A DNA stretch of 64,000 nt from Haliea sp. (lineage in GTDB: Bacteria; Pseudomonadota; Gammaproteobacteria; Pseudomonadales; Halieaceae): positions 1 through 64,000 of the forward strand of contig JADJAL010000017.1 in NCBI GenBank assembly GCA_016704305.1, written 5' to 3'. Below the pieces are notes generated by a model. That model was not told the origin of the DNA, searched no databases, and saw only the letters and a list, made by a program, of their open reading frames with translations. Shown here piece by piece: positions 8,317-15,716 of the stretch. Numbering within the stretch: position 1 is the first letter of the stretch; the number at the start of each line of letters is the position of its first letter. The position numbers and the translations under genes are program-made.

Positions 8317-8856
8317 CTAAAAATCCAGTTGTTCGATGGTGCGGTTGTGGTTGGTGTAGATGCAGATGTCTGCTGCGATGCCGAGGCCCTTTTCCACGAT
8401 GCTGCGCGCGTCCAGGTCCGTGTTGTCGAGCAGCGCGCGGGCGGCGGATTGCGCGAAGGGGCCGCCGGAGCCGATAGCGATGAGGTTATCCTCCGGCTCG
8501 ATCACATCGCCATTGCCGGTGATGATGAGCGAGGTCTCCTTGTCGGCAACAGCAAGCAGCGCCTCGAGGCGCCGCAAAGCGCGTTCGGTACGCCAGGCCT
8601 TTGCCAGTTCGACAGCGGAGCGGACCAGGTGGCCCTGGTGCTTTTCCAGCTGCGCTTCAAACAACTCGAACAGCGTGAAGGCGTCGGCGGTGCCGCCGGC
8701 GAATCCGGCCAGCACCTTGTCCTTGTACAGGCGTCGCACCTTGCGGGCGTTGCCCTTCATCACCGTGTTGCCCATGGAGACCTGGCCATCGCCGCCGATC
8801 ACCACGCTGTTGCCGCGGCGCACGGAAAGTATGGTCGTACCTCGGAACTGTTCCAC
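8317..8856 (-). CDS. hslV: ATP-dependent protease proteolytic subunit HslV (ClpQ)
   Basis: This is a 179-residue N-terminal-nucleophile peptidase, the proteasome-like core of the HslVU complex. Conserved blocks are TTILSVRRGNSVV, GGDGQVSMGNTVMKGNARKV and FAGGTADAFTLFE. A GTG start at 8856, preceded by an AGGAGA ribosome site, gives MEQFRG before the catalytic threonine (T7), so a 6-residue leader must be removed. E. coli HslV loses only Met. It is the first gene of the heat-shock operon. Confidence 0.96.
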   Translation of the reverse strand: MEQFRGTTILSVRRGNSVVIGGDGQVSMGNTVMKGNARKVRRLYKDKVLAGFAGGTADAFTLFELFEAQLEKHQGHLVRSAVELAKAWRTERALRRLEALLAVADKETSLIITGNGDVIEPEDNLIAIGSGGPFAQSAARALLDNTDLDARSIVEKGLGIAADICIYTNHNRTIEQLDF

Positions 8857-8961
8857 GTTTGGTCTCCTGTGGGCCGTGATGGGAAGTGGTACACGCCCGG
8901 TCGGCGAAACGTGTGTGGATGACACGGTCCGGTCGAGCGTGTCCTTTACCCTGTCATCCGG

Positions 8962-8989
8962 ATATGGGGCAGCGTGCGGGAAATTCAAG
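8962..8989 (-). promoter_or_regulatory. Sigma-32 (RpoH) heat-shock promoter of hslVU
   Basis: On the minus strand CTTGAA (8989-8984) is followed after 14 bases by CCCCATAT (8969-8962). The sigma-32 consensus is CTTGAAA, 13-14 bases, CCCCATnT, so this is a near-perfect match. It lies about 105 bases before the hslV start codon and fits the known heat-shock control of hslVU. Confidence 0.88.
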
Positions 8990-9033
8990 TCCCCGCACTG
9001 AACCCAGGGTCAGAACTCAGGATTGAACTGAAC

Positions 9034-9645
9034 TTAAGGGCCGCCGCGTTTCATCAACACGGATTCAATGTTCTGGTTGGCCAGCAGGCCGCGCGCTCTC
9101 GCTACGGCATCGTGCGACTCATACGGACCCAGCGATACCCGGAACCAAAGCCCGTTGTCGGTGCTGCTTTCCTCTATGTTGGGCTCCAGCCCAAGCAGCA
9201 GCAGCTCCGCGCGCCGCCGCTCCGCGTCATCCTTCTGGCGAAACGACCCGGCCTGCAGGAAGTACGGTTGTGGCGCGGCGCTCGGAGTGGGCGGTTTGCT
9301 GACATCGGCCGCCGGTTCGACCGTTTCAACCTCCTCCTCCTCGACCCCCATGGTTTGCTTGGGCAGCATGGTGTAAAACTCGAAGCGCGGCTTGGGGATT
9401 TCCGCTGCCGCTTCCGGCTCCGGCGCCATTGCAATCTCTTGCCCCGGCTCCACCAGCGCGGGCAGCTTGTAAAGGTAAAACAGGAAGCTCAGGAACACGC
9501 CGGTGAACATACCGGTCATGAACATGCGAAAGCTCTTGCCGCGCGGCTGCGGTTCGCCGGTGTGCCGCTGCGCCTGCGCCTTGCGCCGCACGGGGGGCTT
9601 TTTGCTGTTGCTGGGCTGCTTGCGTTTGGCAAAATCCTGGGCCAC
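9034..9645 (-). CDS. SPOR-domain membrane protein (FtsN-like)
   Basis: This 203-residue bitopic protein has a basic cytoplasmic N-terminus, one transmembrane segment (about residues 40-60), an acidic/proline-rich periplasmic linker, and a C-terminal SPOR domain (about 125-200: YFLQAGSFRQKDDAERRRAE, WFRVSLGPY). SPOR domains bind denuded septal peptidoglycan, so a division-site role is likely. The position just after argS matches the FtsN-like gene found there in many gammaproteobacteria. Start 9645 lies 3 bases after the argS stop. Confidence 0.88.
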   Translation of the reverse strand: MAQDFAKRKQPSNSKKPPVRRKAQAQRHTGEPQPRGKSFRMFMTGMFTGVFLSFLFYLYKLPALVEPGQEIAMAPEPEAAAEIPKPRFEFYTMLPKQTMGVEEEEVETVEPAADVSKPPTPSAAPQPYFLQAGSFRQKDDAERRRAELLLLGLEPNIEESSTDNGLWFRVSLGPYESHDAVARARGLLANQNIESVLMKRGGP

Positions 9646-9648
9646 TGG

Positions 9649-11334
9649 TTACATCACCTCCGGCGCGGACACGCCCAATAATTCCAGGCCATTGGCGATC
9701 ACCTGTCCTGTCGCCTGGCTGAGCGCGACGCGCGCGTCGCGCACGGCCTGCTCCTCAACCAGCATTTTGTGCGCGTTGTACCAGGTATGGAAGTCGCCCG
9801 CCAGTTCGCGCAGGTACGCGGCGACCAGATGGGGTTCGCAGTTCAGTGCAGCGCCTGCAACCACTTCCGGATAACGGTCCAGTTGCCGCAACAGGCTTTT
9901 TTCATGCTCTTCCTGCAATTGGTCCAGGTGTTGCAGTGCGCTCTGCGCCTGCCATTCCCAGCCCAGTTCCGCCAGCTTGCGCATCACGCTGCAGCTGCGG
10001 GCGTGCGCGTACTGGATGTAGTACACGGGATTGTCGTTGCTCTGCGACAGCGCCAGGTCGATATCAAAAGTCAGTTGCGAGCTGGGCGCGCGGGCCACCA
10101 GGAAAAAGCGCGTCGCGTCGCGCCCCACCTCGTCGATCAGGTCGCGCAGGGTGAGGTAGCTCCCCGCGCGCTTGGACAGCTTCACTTCCTCGCCATCGCG
10201 CATGACGGTGACCATCTGGTGCAGCACGTAATCCGGCCAGTCCTGCGGAATGCCCTGCTCCAGTGCCTGCAGGCCAGCGCGCACGCGGGTCACGGTGCTG
10301 TGGTGATCGGCGCCCTGTTCGTTGATGACGCGCACGAATCCACGCTGCCACTTGTTCAGGTGATACGCCACATCCGGCAGGAAATAGGTGTAACCGCCTT
10401 CGCGCTTGCGCATGACGCGGTCCTTGTCGTCGCCGAACTCGGTGGTGCGCAGCCACAGTGCGCCATCTTTCTCGTAACAATGCCCATTCTCGATGAGCCG
10501 CGCCACCGTGCGTTCTACCGCGCCCTCTGTGTAAAGGGAGGATTCGAGGAAATACACGTCGAAGTGCACCGCGAAGGCCTTGAGGTCCATATCCTGCTCG
10601 CGCCGCAGGTAGGCTACGGCAAATTGGCGGATATCTTCCAGGTCCTCGACGTCACCGGAACCGCTGACGTGGCGGTCCTCGGCGTCAATGGTATCGCCAC
10701 GCAAGTAGGCCTGCGCCAGTTCCGTAATATAGTCGCCGCGGTAGCCATCCTGCGGCCACTCGGGGTCTTCAGGTGTCACGCCTTTGCAGCGCGCCTGTAC
10801 CGACAGCGCCAGATTGTCGATTTGCGCGCCGGCATCGTTGTAGTAGAACTCACTGGCGACATCCCAACCCGTCGCTGCCAGCAGGCGGCAGAGGCTGTCG
10901 CCCACGGCCGCGCCACGGCCGTGGCCGACATGGAGCGGCCCGGTAGGATTCGCGGAGACAAACTCGACCTGCACCTTGCGCCCACGGCCCGTGTCGCTGG
11001 TGCCGAACGCCTTGCCCTGCTCAAGAATACGTCGGATCACCGCCTGGTTGCTGTCATCGGACAGGAAGAAATTGATAAACCCCGGGCCGGCTACCTCGGT
11101 GCGTGTGACCAGCGAATTTGCTGGCAGCGCAGCGCAGATCAGGTCGGCCAGCTCGCGCGGCTTGCGCTGCGCCGGTTTGGCCAGCGTTAGTGCGATATTG
11201 CTGGCAAGGTCGCCGTGACTCTTGTCGCGGGTGCGATCGATCTGTATCTGCGGCGCAATATCCGCGGCCAGCACGCCCTGCGCAATCAGCGTATCGAGCG
11301 CCTGCTGTATCAGCGTTGTGAGTTGTTCCTTCAT
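9649..11334 (-). CDS. argS: Arginyl-tRNA synthetase
   Basis: This 561-residue class I synthetase charges tRNA-Arg. It shows the HIGH-like signature ANPTGPLHVGHGRGAAVGD (about residues 128-146), a KMSKS-equivalent region VKLSKRAGSY, and the C-terminal anticodon-binding DALR domain with the family's terminal ...LLGVSAPEVM. It lies between priA and the SPOR gene on the same strand. Length is standard. Confidence 0.97.
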   Translation of the reverse strand: MKEQLTTLIQQALDTLIAQGVLAADIAPQIQIDRTRDKSHGDLASNIALTLAKPAQRKPRELADLICAALPANSLVTRTEVAGPGFINFFLSDDSNQAVIRRILEQGKAFGTSDTGRGRKVQVEFVSANPTGPLHVGHGRGAAVGDSLCRLLAATGWDVASEFYYNDAGAQIDNLALSVQARCKGVTPEDPEWPQDGYRGDYITELAQAYLRGDTIDAEDRHVSGSGDVEDLEDIRQFAVAYLRREQDMDLKAFAVHFDVYFLESSLYTEGAVERTVARLIENGHCYEKDGALWLRTTEFGDDKDRVMRKREGGYTYFLPDVAYHLNKWQRGFVRVINEQGADHHSTVTRVRAGLQALEQGIPQDWPDYVLHQMVTVMRDGEEVKLSKRAGSYLTLRDLIDEVGRDATRFFLVARAPSSQLTFDIDLALSQSNDNPVYYIQYAHARSCSVMRKLAELGWEWQAQSALQHLDQLQEEHEKSLLRQLDRYPEVVAGAALNCEPHLVAAYLRELAGDFHTWYNAHKMLVEEQAVRDARVALSQATGQVIANGLELLGVSAPEVM

Positions 11335-11481
11335 GTCCTGGGGATGTGCCTGTGCAACTTCAATGGGTCACCGGGTGGGCGGATGTAGTGGCGGATCAAC
11401 TTTCACCGGCGCGCGCCCGTCGGCGAATTTGGTGGAGGCTATTATCATCATTCGCAGCGGCGATGGCCAGCAGGGATATGG

Positions 11482-13680
11482 TTAGAACACGTCCTGCGGA
11501 TCGACGTCGATCGACCAGCTCAGCCCCTGCTTTGCTGGCAGCGCTTCCGCGTTCGCCACCAGAAGGCTCGCCGCTGCCTGTGCCGACCTGCGGTCCGGCG
11601 CCGTGAGCAGTAACTGGCAGCGGTATTTGCCGGCGCGGCGCTGCATCGGCGATGGCAGCGGTCCGATCAGCCGGGTGGCGGCGGGCAGTTGCGGCGTGCA
11701 GCGCATGCGCAGTTGTTGCAAAAACTGTTCACCGTACTCGGCGTTCGGGCAATCAGTGCGCATCAACACCAGTTGTCCGGCGGGCGGCATGCCGGTCTCG
11801 TGTCGCCGCCTGAGCAGGGCCCGGGCCTGCTCGGCATAGCTGGTGTTCAGCATCGCCAGCACCGCCGGGTGATCGGGATAGTGCGTTTGCAGCAGCACGC
11901 TGCCGGCGATATCCGCGCGACCGGCCCGCCCCGCCACCTGCGTCAGGAGCTGTGCCATGCGCTCCTCGCCGCGAAAATCGGCGCTGAACAACAGCGCGTC
12001 GGCGTCAATCACCGCCACCAGGCTGACGGCGGGAAAGTGATGGCCTTTGGTGAGCATCTGGGTACCGAGCAAAATACAGGGGTCGCCGCGGTTGATCTCA
12101 TCGACCAGCGCCTGCATCGCGCCTTTCCCCTGCATCGAGTCGCTGTCGACACGGTGAATGGGCCAGTGCTTGAACCGTGTATGCAGGAAGTCTTCCGTCT
12201 GTTCCGTGCCGAGCCCCGAGGCAAGCAGCCGTTCGCTGCGACAGTGAGGGCACTGCCGGGGCAGGGCACTGGCGGCGCCGCAGTGATGGCAGCGCAGGCG
12301 CCGCATCCGGCGGTGCACCGTCAATCTGGCATCGCAGGAGCGACATTCCGCAATCCAGCCACAGTCGTGGCACTGCAGCGTGGGCGCGTAGCCGCGGCGG
12401 TTGAGAAACAGCAACACCTGCCGTCCCAGCCGCAGTTGCTCTTCCATCGTCGCCAGCAGGGTGTCGGACAGGCCCGCCTGTAATTCCTGCTTGCGTACAT
12501 CCAGCGCGCAAATAGCCGGCATGCCCCCGCTACTGGCGCGCTGGGTCAGTTGCAGGTGGCGATAGCGCCCGGCGTCCACGTTCTGGATGCTTTCCAGCGA
12601 CGGCGTCGCGCTGCCGAGCAGCACCGGGCAGCCGTGCAGATGCGCGCGTTTCACCGCGACATCGCGGGCCGAGTAGCGGAAACCGTCCTGCTGTTTATAG
12701 GAGCTGTCGTGTTCCTCGTCGACGATGATCAGCCCGGGCGCGGCCATTGGGGTGAAAACTGCCGAGCGCGTGCCGATAACAATCTGCGCCGCGCCGCTGC
12801 GGGCTGCCTCCCATGCCAGGTAGCGCTGCGCGTCTGTGAGCCCGGAATGCAGCACGGCGATGTTTGCATCAAAGCGCTGCTGGAAGCGCGACAGCGTCTG
12901 CGGCGTGAGGCCGATTTCGGGCACCAGCACCAGCGCCTGGCGCCCGCGCTGCAGGCAAGCGGCGATCAATTGCAGGTAGATCTCGGTCTTGCCGCTGCCG
13001 GTAACGCCCTCCAGCAGATGGCAGCTGTAGCCCGCTTCCGCCGCGACCAAGGCTTGCAATACGGCGGTCTGCTCGTCATTGAGCGTCAATCCCTGCCTGG
13101 CCGTGGCGGGGAGGGAAGGTGCGTTGACAGCGCACGGCTCTATTAGTCGCTTTTCCTGCAGATTGCGCAAAATGGCGGCGCTGATGCCGCAGCTTTTCAA
13201 TTCACTACTGGCGATGAACCCCCGTTGCCGCAGCAGCGAGAGTGCCTGCGCCTGGCGCGGGGAGCGCGGCAAGGCCGCCTCTGGCAGACCCTTGCCACGG
13301 GTGGTTAGCTGCCATCCGGGCAGGCCGGGCAGCTGCACAGGTTTGCCTTCGCGCAGGCGTTTGGGAAACAGGGTGGTGTACACATCGCCCAGCGGGTGGT
13401 GATAGTAGTCGGCGGCCCAGTGGCACAGCTGCAACATTTGCGCATCGAGCAGGGGCGCGTCATCGAGCAACTCGAGTGCTGGCTTCAGCGCGTCCTCCGA
13501 AATCGCACTCTCGGTAAACACGCCCAAAAGATAGCCGGTGACCTCGCGTGCGCCAAACGGCACGCGCAGGCGCACGCCCGGTTGCAGGGTGTCAATCTCG
13601 GCCTGGCTCATTCCCGCGGGGGGCAGGTAGTCAAAATTGCGGCGCAGTGGTGAAGGGATAGCCAGACGAAGTACGGACAT
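11482..13680 (-). CDS. priA: Primosomal replication protein N' (PriA helicase)
   Basis: This 732-residue superfamily 2 helicase restarts stalled replication forks. Visible features are the N-terminal 3'-DNA-binding domain, Walker A GVTGSGKTEIY (about residue 225), the DEEHDSSYKQQ Walker B region, and the two zinc-binding loops built from the CxxC pairs CHDCGWIAECRSC, CHHCG and CPHC. It is divergent from rpmE, a widely conserved neighbourhood in gammaproteobacteria. Confidence 0.97.
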   Translation of the reverse strand: MSVLRLAIPSPLRRNFDYLPPAGMSQAEIDTLQPGVRLRVPFGAREVTGYLLGVFTESAISEDALKPALELLDDAPLLDAQMLQLCHWAADYYHHPLGDVYTTLFPKRLREGKPVQLPGLPGWQLTTRGKGLPEAALPRSPRQAQALSLLRQRGFIASSELKSCGISAAILRNLQEKRLIEPCAVNAPSLPATARQGLTLNDEQTAVLQALVAAEAGYSCHLLEGVTGSGKTEIYLQLIAACLQRGRQALVLVPEIGLTPQTLSRFQQRFDANIAVLHSGLTDAQRYLAWEAARSGAAQIVIGTRSAVFTPMAAPGLIIVDEEHDSSYKQQDGFRYSARDVAVKRAHLHGCPVLLGSATPSLESIQNVDAGRYRHLQLTQRASSGGMPAICALDVRKQELQAGLSDTLLATMEEQLRLGRQVLLFLNRRGYAPTLQCHDCGWIAECRSCDARLTVHRRMRRLRCHHCGAASALPRQCPHCRSERLLASGLGTEQTEDFLHTRFKHWPIHRVDSDSMQGKGAMQALVDEINRGDPCILLGTQMLTKGHHFPAVSLVAVIDADALLFSADFRGEERMAQLLTQVAGRAGRADIAGSVLLQTHYPDHPAVLAMLNTSYAEQARALLRRRHETGMPPAGQLVLMRTDCPNAEYGEQFLQQLRMRCTPQLPAATRLIGPLPSPMQRRAGKYRCQLLLTAPDRRSAQAAASLLVANAEALPAKQGLSWSIDVDPQDVF

Positions 13681-13766
13681 TGCGCCTCTTTGTGGAATGC
13701 GTGTCGACTGCGAGTCTCACGCCGAAAGGGTAAAAGGACGGCATTGTAGCAAAAGCTCGCCGGCTA

Positions 13767-13794
13767 TTGCTTATCGCCGGGCGTCTGGTAAGAT
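13767..13794 (+). promoter_or_regulatory. Probable sigma-70 promoter of rpmE
   Basis: TTGCTT (13767-13772) and TAAGAT (13789-13794) are separated by 16 bases. Transcription would start near 13800, giving a leader of about 115 bases before rpmE that includes a hairpin. Confidence 0.55.
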
Positions 13795-13863
13795 GCCCGC
13801 CTATTTTTTGAGCTGACCCTGTGCATTTATCCTGCTCGGCGGTTCAACTCCCCCAGCGAGGTG

Positions 13864-13895
13864 CGGTGCCTGACAGCGATCAGGTGGCGGCACCG
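13864..13895 (+). promoter_or_regulatory. Hairpin in the rpmE leader (possible L31 leader element)
   Basis: CGGTGCC (13864-13870) can pair with GGCACCG (13889-13895), and the nested CCTGA and TCAGG offer an alternative stem. The structure ends about 20 bases before the rpmE start. L31 mRNA leaders that bind the protein are known in gammaproteobacteria. Whether this is one needs a covariance-model comparison. Confidence 0.4.
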
Positions 13896-13915
13896 ATGAC
13901 CAGGAGCACTTTGTA

Positions 13916-14131
13916 ATGAAAGCAGATATACATCCCCAATACGCTGCCGTAACTGCCACCTGCAGTTGTGGTAACACCATACAGACGCGTTCGACACGCT
14001 GTGAAGATTTTCATATCGACGTCTGTTCGCAGTGTCACCCGTTTTATACCGGCAAACAGAAGGTCGTCGACAGCGGCGGCCGTGTTGATCGTTTCAACAA
14101 GCGTTTTGGCGGTCGCGGCACCAAGCGTTAA
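13916..14131 (+). CDS. rpmE: 50S ribosomal protein L31
   Basis: This 71-residue zinc-type L31 begins MKADIHPQY. The four-cysteine set is present (TCSCG, then DVCSQCHPFYTG), so it is the zinc-binding paralogue, not the zinc-free YkgM type. It is a large-subunit protein at the intersubunit bridge. It is divergent from priA and followed by a good intrinsic terminator. Confidence 0.97.
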   Translation: MKADIHPQYAAVTATCSCGNTIQTRSTRCEDFHIDVCSQCHPFYTGKQKVVDSGGRVDRFNKRFGGRGTKR

Positions 14132-14164
14132 CGAATTATCGCAGTCGACTGCGGCATGCCGAAG

Positions 14165-14195
14165 CGCCATTGCCCCAACGGGCTGGCGTTTTTTT
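14165..14195 (+). terminator. Rho-independent terminator after rpmE
   Basis: The stem pairs CGCCA (14165-14169) and GCCC (14172-14175) with GGGC (14180-14183) and TGGCG (14184-14188), has a CAAC loop, and is followed by seven T (14189-14195). It lies 34 bases after the rpmE stop. Confidence 0.85.
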
Positions 14196-14331
14196 GTCCC
14201 CGCAGTTTTTGTGGTACTTCGCTCGCGGTTTTGTCCGCAATGCTGCATGGGTCGTGAGGCTGCCAACTAATAGCCTTGTTACGGTGGCGCCTTTTATATA
14301 TTCTCGGTGAGCTTTTCCAAGGGGTGTGCCG

Positions 14332-15647
14332 GTGAGTGTATCCAATTCCGTTTCTGCAGATATCCCGGTGAGTGCAGGTAGTTTGAATACTGACGACATA
14401 TCCAGCGAATTAAGACGCGATGCGCTTGCCTACCACGCAGAGCCCGTGCCTGGAAAAATCAGTATCGAACTATCCAAGCCGGCAGAAAGCCTGCGGGATT
14501 TGGCGCTCGCTTACAGCCCCGGCGTCGCCGAACCTTGCCGTGAAATTTCCGATAACCCTTCCGACGCTTACCGCTATACCGGCAAAGGTAATCTGGTTGC
14601 TGTTATCAGCAACGGCACCGCCGTGTTGGGCCTGGGCAATCTTGGAAGTCTGGCGAGCAAACCGGTGATCGAAGGAAAAGCGCTGCTGTTCAAGCGCTTC
14701 GCCGGCATTAATGCCATCGACATTGAAGTCGACACGGAAGATACCCAGGAATTTATCGCAACCGTCTCGCGGATCGCCGCGACTTTTGGTGGCATTAACC
14801 TGGAAGACATCCGGGCGCCGGAGTGTTTTGAAATCGAGGCTGCGTTGATCGAACAATGTGATATCCCCGTGTTCCACGACGATCAGCACGGCACGGCAAT
14901 CGTCACCGCGGCAGGATTGATCAACGCCCTCGAAATCCAGGGCAAGCGTCTGGAGACGGTCGTCATTACCTGTCTCGGTGCCGGTTCGGCGGCGATCGCG
15001 TGCATGCGGTTGTTGGTGAGCCTGGGCGCGCGGCGCGAGAATATCTTCATGCTGGATCGACGCGGCGTGATCTATGAAGGTCGCGAAGGCGTGAATGCCT
15101 ATAAGCAGGAATTTGCGGTCCGCACCGACAAGCGCAGCCTGGCTGATGCTATTGATGGCGCCGATGTGTTTATTGGCTTGTCCGGGGCGGACTTGCTCAC
15201 CCCGCGATGTTATTGTCGATGGCGCCGTCCCCGGTGGTTTTCGCCTGTTCCAATCCCGATCCCGAGATCAAGCCGGAGCTGGCTATGGCCACCCGTGACG
15301 ACCTTATTATTGCTACCGGTCGCTCGGATTATCCGAACCAGGTCAACAATGTGTTGGGATTTCCTTTCATCTTTCGTGGCGCGCTGGATGTTCGCGCATC
15401 CCACATTAATGAGGCTATGAAAGTGGCGGCAGTGCTGGCCCTGAGCAAGCTGACGCGCGAGCCGGTGACTGCCGAGGTGCTGGCTGCCTGTGGGCGAGAG
15501 TCATTGGCGTTTGGCCCGGAGTATATTATTCCCAACCCGCTGGATGCGCGTTTACTGGCGCGCATCGCTCCCGCGGTGGCTCAAGCTGCAGTCGATAGTG
15601 GCGTTGCTCGTATACCGTATCCCCTGAACTACCGGCCGAGCCTGTAG
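14332..15647 (+). pseudogene. maeB: NADP-type malic enzyme, short form, with apparent frameshift
   Basis: Decarboxylating malate dehydrogenase (malate to pyruvate plus CO2). Conserved blocks include LAYSPGVAEPC, GTAVLGLGNLGSLASKPV, FHDDQHGTAIV and the NAD(P) loop LGAGSAAIA. The frame is lost at about 15200: after GLSGADLLTP the expected MLLSMAPSPVVFACSNPDPE continues one base earlier (from 15207), so one base is missing in the ACCCCGCG run. Joined, the protein is about 438 residues, the short form without the phosphotransacetylase-like domain. The GTG at 14332 has AAGGGG 7 bases upstream; GTG 14326 is an alternative. Given perfect conservation on both sides, a sequencing error is likely. Confidence 0.85.
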
Positions 15648-15716
15648 CGCGGTTGGCATTACCTGTCCGTTCGAATGCACAGCACAGCTCCTGCTAACAC
15701 GCACTGAAAGGTAGTG

